This document shows, one piece after another, positions 51,901-60,125 of a stretch of DNA of 64,000 bases (its first letter is position 1; every line of letters starts with the position of its first letter). The stretch is from NCBI GenBank assembly GCA_020635205.1, contig JACKAE010000004.1:186001-250000 (forward strand), read 5' to 3'. Below the pieces are notes generated by a model, which worked only from the letters and a program-made list of their open reading frames with translations, ran no database searches and was not told where the DNA came from. Origin of the DNA: Ignavibacteria bacterium (GTDB taxonomy: Bacteria; Bacteroidota; Ignavibacteria; OLB7). The translations under genes and the position numbers were made by a program.

Positions 51901-53689
51901 GTCGACAGGGGTTTGTAGAACTACTACGCGATCAAACACAGAGACCGTTTCACGCTCTATCTTTAAGGCAGAGCTGGAGACTGCTTGGAATGGATCGTAT
52001 CGGCAATTGATGGGCGAGCATGGAATCGACCGGCAACACTTCCTCCCCCCAAATGCACATCGGGAACGAATTCCAACGGATATTGTCGCTCCCCTCCTTG
52101 AAGGACTCAATCTGCCAGTTACTGAGAAGAATACGCACGTTCGATGGGAGCGGATTGAATCGATTGAAGATGCCGGCGAGGATCAGGTCTACGACATTAC
52201 TGTAGCAGGTATCCACAACTTTGTGGGGAACAACACAATCCTCCACAACTGTGTTTACCAAGAACAAATTATGCAGATTGCTCAGAAGCTCGGAGGCTTC
52301 ACGTTGGCACAGGCTGACTCGCTTCGTCGCGCTATGGGCAAGAAGCAAATCCAGTACATGGAGGAGATGAAGGGAGATTACTTTGCTGGCTGTGCCGAGC
52401 AAGGAATCGACAAGAAGACTGCCGATGAAATCTGGGAGATGATGGTAAAGTTTGCCGACTACGGCTTCAACAAGTCGCACTCGGCTGCCTACGCTTGGAT
52501 TGCCTACCAGACAGCATTTCTGAAAGCGAACTACACGCCAGAATTTCTCGCCGCGAACATGACGAATGAGGCGAGCGACCAGAGCAAGATCGTTAAGCTG
52601 ATCGATGAGTCTAAGTCGTTCAACGTTAAAGTCCTCCCCCCCGACATCAATCAGTCGATGGTGAACTTCTCGGTCGACAAGAAAGGGCAGATCATCTTTG
52701 GAATGGCGGCAATTAGAAACGTTGGGCACTCGGCTGTGCAGGCGATTCTTGACGAGCGAAAGGAGAGCGGAACGTTCAACTCAATTTTCGATTTCACGAA
52801 GCGGCTCTCTGGAAACTCTCTCATCAACAAACGACTGCTTGAACACTTAGTACTTTCCGGGGCATTCGATTCAGTTCACTTCAACAGGCGACAATGTTTC
52901 GAGGCAATTGACTCAGCTATTGGGTATGGCGGAGCTTGGGCAGAGCAGAAAGCGTCTGGCATGGATTCGCTCTTCGCCATTGCAGGTGAAGATGGAAGCG
53001 ATGCTTCAATTCCTGAACCAACACTTCCAAATGTGGATGAGTGGAACCGAATTGAACGATTGAAGCGGGAGAAGGAAGTTCTTGACTTCTACGTCTCCGG
53101 TCACCCACTCGAAGATTTCGAACTCGAAGCTGAGTCGTTCTCAGAAATAATGTTTGGCGAACTACCAGAAGAACTTGATACCACACGTCCGACAAGAGTT
53201 TGTGGAATCGTTTCGTATGTTCGCACAAAACTTGACCGTCGGGAAAACCAGTTTGCTATTGTTGGCATTGAAGATTTTACTGGAAAAGCTGAGTGCGTTT
53301 TCTGGAGTGATGCTTGGAGAAGGAATGCCTCGATGGTCACAGAAGGATCTATCATTTTTGTGACCGGTCGGGCAGAGATTGAGGGAGCAGATAAGCTACG
53401 CATTATTGCTGACGAAGTGACCCCAGTGAAAGATGCTTTGCTAAAATTCACGAAGGGAGTTGCCATCAACGTAATTCTTGATGAAGTGAACCGTGAAACC
53501 GCCGAACAAACAGCACAGCTTATTGCTCAACATCAAGGAGATGTGCAGTGTATGTTTCGTCTCTACGACAGTCAGGGAGCACTGGTTGGACGCTGGAGCG
53601 CGCGAAAGGCAACGGTCTCCCCTTCTCACGAACTGTTGAATCAACTCTACGGAATCTTCGGTCGCCCAAACGTTCGGATTGCTGGATAA
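48959..53689 (+). CDS. dnaE: DNA polymerase III alpha subunit, interrupted by an intein
   Basis: Replicative polymerase catalytic subunit. The precursor is 1576 residues; without the 417-residue intein the polymerase is 1159, normal for DnaE. It begins with the PHP domain (FVHLHNHTHYSLLDG; TDHGVNFGN), then the polymerase core with GPGRGSAAGSLVAYAL and catalytic PDIDVDFADDKR, and MNALYRPGPMDNIP just before the insertion. After the intein come the CVYQEQIMQIAQ fingers, DYGFNKSHSAAYAW, and a C-terminal OB-fold (RVCGIVSYVRTKLDRR). The intein interrupts YGI/CVYQEQ, a functionally critical position, so splicing must be efficient. The clamp gene dnaN lies at the other end of the window. Confidence 0.97.
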   Translation: MPEFVHLHNHTHYSLLDGACSVDGLIESAVEHQMSAVALTDHGVNFGNLEFYQKARKAGVKPIVGCEIYVADGDRFDKSSLKASGGQKRRNYFHLILLAKSFEGYKTLNKLTSRAHTEGFYYKPRVDRQLLADHHEGLVCLSACAGGVVSAHLVNNDFDRAREAAIWYRELFGEDFYLEIQNHGIPVDKPVLEGMPLLAKELGIPLIATNDCHYIRKDHAIAHNVLLHIRDASKNGVALDVEDELRYGTDNYYFKSAEEMATLFKEFPDAIERTLEVAEKCDLKIPEELHMPDFPIPVTSQAKDLDEYLQELTWQGIGERYTALSEEIRERTEFELEVITRMGYAGYFLIVYDFIKAARDMGVRVGPGRGSAAGSLVAYALQITDIDPLKYDLLFERFLNPDRVSMPDIDVDFADDKREKVIEYVKEKYGEEAVSQIITFSTLSSRAVLKDVGRVLGIPHTTINEITKDIQVKFGRVQKLKDAVENPELRWVKESNDPKIKKLIDYSLVLEGFSRAASTHAAGVVIAPGPLEEYIPLYKTPTTGLASQYTMKYLEDAGLLKMDFLGLRTLTIIEDALALIKMRHGVDLDIDTIPLDNKATYAMIGKGLTTAVFQFESPPMQKYLKQLKPERLDDLIAMNALYRPGPMDNIPDFIERRLGLKEIEYLHEKLESILGTTYGICVTGDTRVIDALTGKTYRVDELKDVQNLWLQGVDEKLEKSYGPVTHFFNNGIKPVVKVQLRNGSSARMTRDHQVLTEQGWKEIGTLNVGDYIAVPRELDVLSPNEYDQNRLRALAYLIADGSLTSGSSVDFVSKDERLTREYKRAVSEGFQDIEFVDLTQVRDVTRTQVRGKNKSYYHQPNSLLVWLRQLGLKYQRGGCDSSTKFIPDFVFSLSQESIALFIASLWDCDGYVGERLCHYRTISPQLANDLQTLLLRLGIQSDIYSSEYFSERRNCNVTAYQVTVYNLTLFNDLIGNYLIAKSTGVCRTTTRSNTETVSRSIFKAELETAWNGSYRQLMGEHGIDRQHFLPPNAHRERIPTDIVAPLLEGLNLPVTEKNTHVRWERIESIEDAGEDQVYDITVAGIHNFVGNNTILHNCVYQEQIMQIAQKLGGFTLAQADSLRRAMGKKQIQYMEEMKGDYFAGCAEQGIDKKTADEIWEMMVKFADYGFNKSHSAAYAWIAYQTAFLKANYTPEFLAANMTNEASDQSKIVKLIDESKSFNVKVLPPDINQSMVNFSVDKKGQIIFGMAAIRNVGHSAVQAILDERKESGTFNSIFDFTKRLSGNSLINKRLLEHLVLSGAFDSVHFNRRQCFEAIDSAIGYGGAWAEQKASGMDSLFAIAGEDGSDASIPEPTLPNVDEWNRIERLKREKEVLDFYVSGHPLEDFELEAESFSEIMFGELPEELDTTRPTRVCGIVSYVRTKLDRRENQFAIVGIEDFTGKAECVFWSDAWRRNASMVTEGSIIFVTGRAEIEGADKLRIIADEVTPVKDALLKFTKGVAINVILDEVNRETAEQTAQLIAQHQGDVQCMFRLYDSQGALVGRWSARKATVSPSHELLNQLYGIFGRPNVRIAG
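50999..52249 (+). mobile_element. Full-length DnaE intein with LAGLIDADG homing endonuclease
   Basis: Self-splicing element of 417 residues inside dnaE. Block A starts with Cys1 (CVTGDTRVIDALTG); block B carries the TxxH-type motif MTRDHQVL with His72; endonuclease motifs are LAYLIADGSL (about 114-123) and FIASLWDCDGYV (about 221-232); block F/G is QVYDITVAGIHNFVGNNTI then LHN with penultimate His416 and Asn417, followed by extein Cys+1. All splicing residues are present. Both LAGLIDADG helices are kept but the acidic residue pattern (ADG, CDG) should be checked for activity. The site is between Ile680 and Cys of the host protein. Confidence 0.95.
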
Positions 53690-53748
53690 TTCTTTGCATA
53701 GTTGATTTTGCAGAGATAGCGCACACAGAAAGAAGAATAAAGTCAATC

Positions 53749-54951
53749 ATGAATTCGATAATGACGACTCGTTCAAGACTCTCAGATCGGGCGGAACTGA
53801 TAAAGCCAGCACAGACACTTGCTATCGCAGCACGAGCTACGGCGATGAAGAAGCAAGGAATCGATGTGGTCTCCTTCTCAACCGGTGAACCTGATTTCAA
53901 CACACCAGACGGAATTAGCAGAGTTGGTGTCAGCGCAATTGAGTCTGGCTTTACTCACTACACCGACGCCAAAGGGATTGTGGAACTCCGTGAGGCTGTA
54001 GCCGAAAAATTTGTGCGCGAAAATGGCCTCCCCTCAACACCAGAGTCGGTTCTCGTTTCATCAGGTGGGAAGCACTCTCTCTTCAACGCACTTTTATCCA
54101 TCATCAATCCCGGCGATGAGGTCATCATTCCAGCTCCCTACTGGGTCAGCTACCCTGAAATGGTAACTCTACTCGGTGGGAAACCTATAATCTTAGAGAC
54201 TTCAGCCGCCGGGCGATATAAGTTTTCTCTTGAACAACTCCGCGACAACCTAAGTCCCAACACTCGCGCTTTAATCCTCAATTCACCTTCAAACCCAACT
54301 GGAAGCATGTATACTCCAGAGGAGTTAAAGGAGATTGCGCAGGTTGTTGCCGAGGCAGGTATCTACGTTATTTCCGATGAGTTGTACGAGAAGATCATAT
54401 ACGGTACTGTTAAGCACTTTTCGATTGGCTCGCTTCCCGAGTTGGCAGATTTGGCAATCACCATCAATGGTGTCTCCAAAGCCTGGGCAATGACTGGCTG
54501 GCGTATTGGCTTCATGACCGGTCCTCTCGATGTCCTCAAGGCAGCAGGAGCAATTCAGAGTCAAACAACGTCAAACCCAAGTTCAATTAGCCAGAAAGCT
54601 GCACTTGAAGCGATCCTCCACGGGGCTGAAGATGCGGAGAGGTTACGGCAAAGTTTTGCAAAGAGGAGAGAGTTAATGGGGTCACTTTTAGCAGAGATAC
54701 CAGACATTGCCTACCCAATCCCAGATGGTGCTTTCTATTACTTCATCAACGCTGAGGAATACCGCACAGAGCGGACTCCAGATAGCATTGCCCTTGCCGA
54801 ACACCTTCTGGTAAACCACCACGTAGCAATCGTTCCAGGTGAAGCCTTTGGCGACGATAGAGGCTTCAGGCTTTCCTACGCCTGTTCCGATGACGACATT
54901 CGGAAAGGAGTCGAGCGTTTAGCAACAGGACTACGTGAGTTAAAACAGTAG
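53749..54951 (+). CDS. Aspartate-type aminotransferase (class I PLP enzyme)
   Basis: Transfers the amino group between an amino acid, probably aspartate, and a 2-oxo acid. The 400-residue protein has the I-gamma AspAT pattern: KPAQTLAIAARATAMKKQG, SFSTGEPDFNTP, YTDAKGIVELREAVAEK, PAPYWVSYPEMVTLLGG, NSPSNPTGSMYT, SDELYEKIIYG, INGVSKAWAMTGWRIGF with the PLP lysine, and FRLSYACSDDD with the carboxylate-binding arginine. The start at 53749 lies 59 bases after dnaE; ATG at 53761 is an alternative. An open frame reaching back into dnaE is spurious. Confidence 0.92.
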   Translation: MNSIMTTRSRLSDRAELIKPAQTLAIAARATAMKKQGIDVVSFSTGEPDFNTPDGISRVGVSAIESGFTHYTDAKGIVELREAVAEKFVRENGLPSTPESVLVSSGGKHSLFNALLSIINPGDEVIIPAPYWVSYPEMVTLLGGKPIILETSAAGRYKFSLEQLRDNLSPNTRALILNSPSNPTGSMYTPEELKEIAQVVAEAGIYVISDELYEKIIYGTVKHFSIGSLPELADLAITINGVSKAWAMTGWRIGFMTGPLDVLKAAGAIQSQTTSNPSSISQKAALEAILHGAEDAERLRQSFAKRRELMGSLLAEIPDIAYPIPDGAFYYFINAEEYRTERTPDSIALAEHLLVNHHVAIVPGEAFGDDRGFRLSYACSDDDIRKGVERLATGLRELKQ

Positions 54952-55093
54952 CCGCAACTCTTTTGGCTGCGCCCAGATCAGAGGTAGCAAAGTCTACAAA
55001 GTCAAGAGTTGAGACCCAATCAGGTACAATTCGTCTTTTGTCAAGTGAAAGAGAAGTGCTTTCGATGATCGTAATCCCCTCACGCCAACTCAC

Positions 55094-56044
55094 TTAATTT
55101 TTATGTCCCACACCTACGTTGACATTAATTCCACGTCGGTCGACATCTTCGATGAATTTCCGCAAGCCTGAAAGTGCGCTATCAATTTCCTGGGCTAAGG
55201 TTTTGTCGTAGATAAGGCGGGAGATCGAGCCATCCCCTTGGCGCAGATCGACAGCAATTGAATCGAGGCGGCCAACTAAACGATCAACTCGAAGAATCAC
55301 CTCTTGCGATTCTTTCAATGTTTGCGAAGCCTCATCAACCAAGGTTCCAGTAGATTGAATGATCCTCTCAACACCTCCTTCATTTCTCCCAACGAACTCC
55401 TGCAAGTCAGTAGTGAGCGATTCAACAGAAGCGAGCGTTGTCGAGACTCTTCCCCTATTCTCTCGAAGGATACTATTCAATTCTACTGATGCAGCAGCAA
55501 ACTGATCCGCAGCAGTTGCGATATTCTGTTGAAGTCGTTTATCGCCGATCAAATTTGATATTGCGGCAAGAGCGCTATCTGCCCGCTTCAACAGTGGGCC
55601 AACGTTCAATACTAAATCCTGAGCTACGGCTATGATCCCTCCAATATCGGCCTGATTCTTTCCGGGAAGTATAATCTCACCACTTAACTCTCCACCACTG
55701 CTACCGGGTGAGAGTTCAATTTTCTTCCCCCCGGTTAACTCCATCACCTGAATCGTTGCGTAGGCATCCTTGTAAATGGGGATGCTTTTACTGATGTGAG
55801 CAATTACCCTTGCCCCCCGCCCCTCAATTGACACACCCGAAACGCTACCGATTTCCACGCCGTACAGGTAGACCTTCGCACCGGCTGATATTCCAGCAGC
55901 GTCATCAAATTCAATCGTGATCTTTTTGCGATCGACACCGATTCCGTTCCCCTTCCCCCACATAATTCCAGCAATCAGTAACCCAAGTGCTGCAATGGTG
56001 ATGATACCTACACGAATTTCAGTTTTTCTTGTCGAGGCTGCCAT
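55094..56044 (-). CDS. MlaD/MCE family lipid-transport protein
   Basis: Inner-membrane-anchored periplasmic subunit of an Mla-type lipid ABC transporter. An N-terminal helix (VGIITIAALGLLIAGIMWG, about 12-30) is followed by the MCE domain: KITIEFDDAAGISAGAKVYLYGVEIGSVSGV across about 41-71, VIAHISKSIPIYKDAYATI and LTGGKKIELSPGSSGG. The C-terminal half is helical and coiled-coil prone, including VESLTTDLQEFVGRN and LVGRLDSIAVDLRQGDGSIS. The usual partners MlaE and MlaF are not adjacent here: a peptidase-like gene precedes it by 11 bases. Confidence 0.88.
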   Translation of the reverse strand: MAASTRKTEIRVGIITIAALGLLIAGIMWGKGNGIGVDRKKITIEFDDAAGISAGAKVYLYGVEIGSVSGVSIEGRGARVIAHISKSIPIYKDAYATIQVMELTGGKKIELSPGSSGGELSGEIILPGKNQADIGGIIAVAQDLVLNVGPLLKRADSALAAISNLIGDKRLQQNIATAADQFAAASVELNSILRENRGRVSTTLASVESLTTDLQEFVGRNEGGVERIIQSTGTLVDEASQTLKESQEVILRVDRLVGRLDSIAVDLRQGDGSISRLIYDKTLAQEIDSALSGLRKFIEDVDRRGINVNVGVGHKN

Positions 56045-56055
56045 GACACTCCTTA

Positions 56056-56937
56056 CTATTCAGAATCTTCTCTCACTTCACTCTGTTGGTTCTCGGCCTT
56101 GGCTAAGAATGTTTTACCCATCACTTTTGGATGATTTGGATCGGGATGATAGTTGTAGTGCCACGGTTCATAAGGATTATCGAGAGGCCCATCGAAGTGA
56201 TCACTCACCCTCACTATTACCTCTCTCAATTTTGCAGTCCAACCCGCTCCATCCCAGCGAGAGGAAATTGTTGCGGAGCTTGCCCCAGCGATCAAACGTC
56301 TTCCCTTCATTATCTTGAAGTCGAATGCTCGAAGTTGTCCATGCTTTGAAAGCCCCGGAGTAGCAACTGTTGGAACACGTTCGTCATCGAACTCATATCG
56401 CTGCATGAAGGCTCTGAATCTGTTGATCGACTCTGAGTCAGGGGTCTCGCCATAGATAGAATCAGAAAATTCAACACGGCAACTGTCCATAAACTCCACA
56501 ACACACCTCCCAACTGATGAAACTGAATTCCATTTTCCGATCTGTGTCTCAAGACTTCGGGCAGCGATGTTCACCCCGAGAGAATATCCGGGATTGTTCT
56601 CTGCAAACTCTCTCTTCACCTTTTCAATTTCCACCAGCATGTGGGCATACTCTTCGGTCTTCTTATAGTCCCGAACTTTGCTTGCACTCCAGGACCACCT
56701 TTCCTCTAACTCGTCGACGCGACGGAAGTAGACGTTGGCAGCTAAAACTTTACGTCCGAAGTTTGGAATACTCTGTAGTGTTTCTCTTACGAACTCAGGA
56801 AGTTCACCTACAATGGAATCATAATACCGTCGCAAAAGTTCCTGACTAAAGGTAGCTGAGATTGCTGAAGAGGAAGGAATAACCCCAAAGAAAGGTAGAG
56901 AGCAAAGTATTGAGAGCAAAAGTCGGCGACAGAACAT
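56056..56937 (-). CDS. Secreted M15-like (VanY/DD-carboxypeptidase) metallopeptidase
   Basis: Probable periplasmic cell-wall peptidase. A signal peptide covers about residues 1-27 (LLLSILCSLPFFGVIPSSSA). The C-terminal third holds a recognisable though divergent M15 zinc site: LSKHGQLRAFDF with His199 and Asp206 (spacing as in SxHxxGxAxD, but the Gly is replaced by Leu), and EPWHYNYH with catalytic Glu257 and His260. The N-terminal 180 residues are helical and unlike known families. It lies 11 bases upstream of the MCE gene, so the pair is probably co-transcribed. Substrate is inferred from the fold. Confidence 0.68.
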   Translation of the reverse strand: MFCRRLLLSILCSLPFFGVIPSSSAISATFSQELLRRYYDSIVGELPEFVRETLQSIPNFGRKVLAANVYFRRVDELEERWSWSASKVRDYKKTEEYAHMLVEIEKVKREFAENNPGYSLGVNIAARSLETQIGKWNSVSSVGRCVVEFMDSCRVEFSDSIYGETPDSESINRFRAFMQRYEFDDERVPTVATPGLSKHGQLRAFDFKIMKGRRLIAGASSATISSRWDGAGWTAKLREVIVRVSDHFDGPLDNPYEPWHYNYHPDPNHPKVMGKTFLAKAENQQSEVREDSE

Positions 56938-57048
56938 AGCCTATACTCGAAAGTTCATACTGAGTGAAAACAGAGAGGGCTTATGCCCAGGTTCACAATC
57001 CACGGGGGATAATGAACAGAGACACAAGCCCTGAAATTGTGGTGAGAC

Positions 57049-57480
57049 TTAGAACGGAAGGTCGTCCTCATCACTCCCAGCAGCAGCAGGAGCACGCATC
57101 GGCTCGCCACTGGATTGCGTAGATGAGCTTCCCCCGTCATCACGTTCATTTCCGTCGAGGAAGAGAAAATCCTGCCCCACAATTTCCGTTGTGTAGCGTG
57201 ACTGACCATCCTGTTCCCACTGGCGGGTTTGCAATCTTCCTTCAACGTAGATACGTCTTCCTTTCTTCATATACTGGGCAATAAGCTCACCAGCCTTCCC
57301 CCAATAGACAATGCGATGCCACTCCGACCGCTCAACCATATTGCCATCCTTATCCTTGTATCCTTCGTCCGTAACTACTTTGAATGTACAGACAGGTTGA
57401 CCATTTTGAGTATATCGCAACTCAGGATCATTCGGCTGGATTCTGCCGATGATTGTTACTTTGTTCAGTGAACGAGCCAT
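57049..57480 (-). CDS. ssb: Single-stranded DNA-binding protein
   Basis: Coats single-stranded DNA in replication and repair and recruits partners through its acidic tip. The 143-residue protein has the OB-fold core (LNKVTIIGRIQPNDPELRYT, SEWHRIVYWGKAGELIAQYM, RIYVEGRLQTRQW) and a flexible Ser/Gly linker ending with SDEDDLPF, a close version of the DDxPF interaction tip. A GGAGG ribosome site stands six bases before the ATG. Single gene; its upstream spacer contains a possible structured RNA. Confidence 0.95.
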   Translation of the reverse strand: MARSLNKVTIIGRIQPNDPELRYTQNGQPVCTFKVVTDEGYKDKDGNMVERSEWHRIVYWGKAGELIAQYMKKGRRIYVEGRLQTRQWEQDGQSRYTTEIVGQDFLFLDGNERDDGGSSSTQSSGEPMRAPAAAGSDEDDLPF

Positions 57481-57703
57481 TCAGTCCTCCAATAAATTTA
57501 CGATGGGTGTTAAGATGATTTGATGGTGATTGTTCGCTGCGTAATGGCAAACGAACACCATCGAATATACTCAAGATTGCTCCAACAATCCCATTCATCA
57601 CCTTATGATTTTCTCTCTTTCTTGAAAAGAATCTTGCATAGAAACTCTCAAAATGAAAAAAACATGTTGTCTTGTAGGACTACGAGCCGTATTTTTCGCC
57701 CGT

Positions 57704-57800
57704 TTCCTGAAGGAATCCTCGCGACAGCACGTTGTGCACAAGAGTTCGGCACAGCAATTGCCTGCGTAAGCAGAGAGAGACATACACAACGCTTCAGGAA
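57704..57800 (+). ncRNA. Possible structured RNA in the 57481-57857 spacer
   Basis: The 3' arm 57785-57800 (CACAACGCTTCAGGAA) pairs with two separate 5' segments, TTCCTGAAG (57704-57712) and CGTTGTG (57730-57736), leaving a 17-base bulge. Inside is CTGC-GTAA-GCAG (57762-57773), a stem with a GNRA tetraloop. This uses 20 base pairs over 97 bases. It may be a small RNA or the leader of the next gene. The remainder of the 377-base spacer is AT-rich with no credible gene. Confidence 0.3.
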
Positions 57801-57857
57801 GTAGTGTACTGCCTTGAATAACAAATCAATTTTGTATCCACATTAGATCTTCGCTTT

Positions 57858-59036
57858 ATGAGTTCAAAAGCCGATCAGTTCAAAACCAATCCGCTTTCCT
57901 TTCTTGTCTTTCTCGGGACACTTCTCGTTGTCGCCTGGGTATTCCAGAACTTCGTGATTACTCCCGGCTTTAAATCGGCGATGATGGGATTGTTTGCACC
58001 AGCAGAGGTAAAAACTGCTACCCACGAAAACGATGACCTTATCAAGGAGGATGAATTTCTTCTGGACATGACTTCAGGGCCTGGCGACGTAGAGTTTGAC
58101 TACGAGAAAAGCTCCAGCCAATGGGTTGTTCGTGCCGAGAAGCTGGGTGAAGATGCAATCATCATCGAACCCTGGTTGACGTTCGGAATTTTCTCAATCT
58201 TCGTTGGATTTATCGTTGCCGTCCTTGTCAACTCAATGATTCCACGATTTGGGTATATCGCCCGAAAAATCGAGCGTGAAATTGAGCATACAATCGACCG
58301 CATAGATGAGCAGACCGGTGACAAGATCTCGCGTGAAGAGATCGAACGTATTACCGCTGCAAATTCTCACGACGATCTAACAGCAATCGAAAAAGAATTT
58401 GGCCCTGTTATTGTGGACGAAATCAACGATGTCCGCGCCGCCAACAAGTGGAAGCGTACTCCGTTCCTTGTGTTCAAGGGATTGCGTCTCTATATGACTC
58501 GCCACTTTGCTGAGAAATATTCCAACAACGTTCAGGGCTTTGCCTACGGTGGTGCTGCTATCCTGATCGTGATTATCGGTATTCGCGGTCTTAAGTTTAT
58601 TCCGCCAACTCAGCCTTCGATCCTTCTGGCAGCTATTACGCTCGAGTTTACGATGCTGATGCTCCTCGCCGTTACCCTCTTCTACACTGAAGAAGAACAG
58701 CGTATGGATAAACTGATTCGTGACCTTGAGGAAAGCTCTGAAGGTCAGAAGTTCGAGTTAATCAACCTCGTCCGGACATCACAACAACAGCAGCGTGATC
58801 TGGCTTCGATGGTTGACTACATTCAACGGCAGACAGGTGATCTGAAGCGTATGGCCGACGCACTTACTGGTGCAAACAAAGAGTACATCATTCAGGTTGC
58901 TCAACGTGCAGTTGCCGAGTACATCACGCAGGAGCGGAGCGAAGAGATCACCGAGAAGGTGATCCGCGAGCGGATCGAATCTGCTATGAAGCAGATGTTC
59001 GGTGGTGGCAAAGCACTTGAGGATAACAACGGTTAA
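57858..59036 (+). CDS. Membrane protein with coiled-coil tail, unknown function
   Basis: Unrecognised, 392 residues. Four predicted membrane helices: FLVFLGTLLVVAWVFQNFVI (about 15-34), FGIFSIFVGFIVAVLVNSMI (about 110-129), GGAAILIVIIGIRGL (about 226-240) and LLAAITLEFTMLMLLAVTLF (about 252-271). Charged helical stretches lie between helices 2 and 3 (EREIEHTIDRIDEQTGDKIS) and after helix 4 (RDLEESSEGQKFELINLVRT, then QQQRDLASMVDYIQRQ), likely cytosolic coiled coils. The architecture is loosely like MotA/TolQ-type proteins, but I see no conserved motif to support that. Single gene followed by a strong terminator. Confidence 0.72.
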   Translation: MSSKADQFKTNPLSFLVFLGTLLVVAWVFQNFVITPGFKSAMMGLFAPAEVKTATHENDDLIKEDEFLLDMTSGPGDVEFDYEKSSSQWVVRAEKLGEDAIIIEPWLTFGIFSIFVGFIVAVLVNSMIPRFGYIARKIEREIEHTIDRIDEQTGDKISREEIERITAANSHDDLTAIEKEFGPVIVDEINDVRAANKWKRTPFLVFKGLRLYMTRHFAEKYSNNVQGFAYGGAAILIVIIGIRGLKFIPPTQPSILLAAITLEFTMLMLLAVTLFYTEEEQRMDKLIRDLEESSEGQKFELINLVRTSQQQQRDLASMVDYIQRQTGDLKRMADALTGANKEYIIQVAQRAVAEYITQERSEEITEKVIRERIESAMKQMFGGGKALEDNNG

Positions 59037-59067
59037 TCTGAACCGAGTATCCATTCTTCACTTTGAG

Positions 59068-59105
59068 AAAAGCCCGGAAGTAAAAGTGCTTCCGGGCTTT
59101 TTCTT
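59068..59105. terminator. Bidirectional Rho-independent terminator
   Basis: AAAAGCCCGGAAG and CTTCCGGGCTTTT pair around TAAAAGTG, with T-runs on both strands. It separates the membrane-protein gene from the convergent miaA. Confidence 0.85.
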
Positions 59106-59150
59106 GTGCATCAATTGCGTGCTCCCAATCGGAGACAAATCCCAACAGCA

Positions 59151-60101
59151 TTAGTTCCTCCAACGCTCCACAATCCCACGCAACCACTCTTCTCCCTCAC
59201 TTGCAGAGGCTACAACGTAGCAATCACGCAACTGGTTCCTGAACCACGTAGACTGACGTTTAGCATATCGCCGCGTGGCTTGTTGGATTGCAGGAACTAA
59301 TTCGCTCTCCTCAATTTTCCCCTCCAGAACCTGAAGAACCTCCTTGTAGCCAACGGTTCTCATGCCGGGATCGTCCGGTCGGTATCCTGATTCCAGCAGT
59401 CGGTTGGTCTCTTCAATCAATCCTTGATCGATCATTTCAACTACCCGGTCGTTGATGCGGCGATATAGCAGTTCTCGCTCGGGAAGGATCAAACAAACGA
59501 GTGGTTCTACATGGCTACCTTCTTTAGCACTTGAAAGGAATGCACTGTACTTCTCCCCTGTTTGATACCAGCAAGCCAGTGCACGATACGTTTTTACTCT
59601 GTTTTCTTTCGGGTACATCTGGGCAGCTTCTGGATCAACCTTCAAAAGTTCCCGATAGAGAACCTCATATCCTTCTTTTGCAGCTCGCTCTTCCAGCTCT
59701 GCAACAACCTCTCTGTCGGCGGCTGGTGCAGCAAGCCCTTCAAAGAGGGCACGGACATAAAAGCCTGTTCCACCCACAACAACAGGTATCTGATTCCGTG
59801 CGAGAATATCATCAACCCTTGTTTGGGCATCACGAGCAAAGGTTCCGGCTGAATACGTTTGGTTGGGTGTGATGATGTCAATCAAGTGGTGGGGAATGGT
59901 CGAGAGGATTTCTTCCGAAGGTTTCGCAGTCCCAATATTCATCCCTACATATACTTGGCGCGAGTCAGCAGAGATGATTTCAACGCGAGAATCGAGCTGA
60001 GCTACGTTTAAAGCTAACCCAGTTTTTCCTGAAGCTGTAGGTCCAACAATAACAGGGATAGAAATGGAACTTCGTTCTCTCACCTTCTCAAAAGCATCCA
60101 T
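59151..60101 (-). CDS. miaA: tRNA dimethylallyltransferase
   Basis: Adds an isopentenyl group to A37 of UNN-decoding tRNAs. The 316-residue protein has the P-loop GPTASGKT at 20-27, SADSRQVYVGMNIGTAKPS, HHLIDIITPNQTYSAGTFA, VVGGTGFYVRAL, and the C-terminal VGYKEVLQVLEG and RRYAKRQSTWFRNQ motifs that contact tRNA. The spacing of all these blocks is normal. It is 24 bases downstream of pcm on the same strand, so the two are probably co-transcribed. miaB, its usual functional partner, is not in the window, although the relative mtaB is. Confidence 0.96.
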   Translation of the reverse strand: MDAFEKVRERSSISIPVIVGPTASGKTGLALNVAQLDSRVEIISADSRQVYVGMNIGTAKPSEEILSTIPHHLIDIITPNQTYSAGTFARDAQTRVDDILARNQIPVVVGGTGFYVRALFEGLAAPAADREVVAELEERAAKEGYEVLYRELLKVDPEAAQMYPKENRVKTYRALACWYQTGEKYSAFLSSAKEGSHVEPLVCLILPERELLYRRINDRVVEMIDQGLIEETNRLLESGYRPDDPGMRTVGYKEVLQVLEGKIEESELVPAIQQATRRYAKRQSTWFRNQLRDCYVVASASEGEEWLRGIVERWRN

Positions 60102-60125
60102 GAATTCACTCCCAGAATAGGGTGA

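Noticed and set aside
54866..55093. 75-codon frame directly after the MCE gene
   Set aside because: It overlaps the end of the convergent aminotransferase gene by 86 bases and has an unlikely composition (RHRNRRRKA end).
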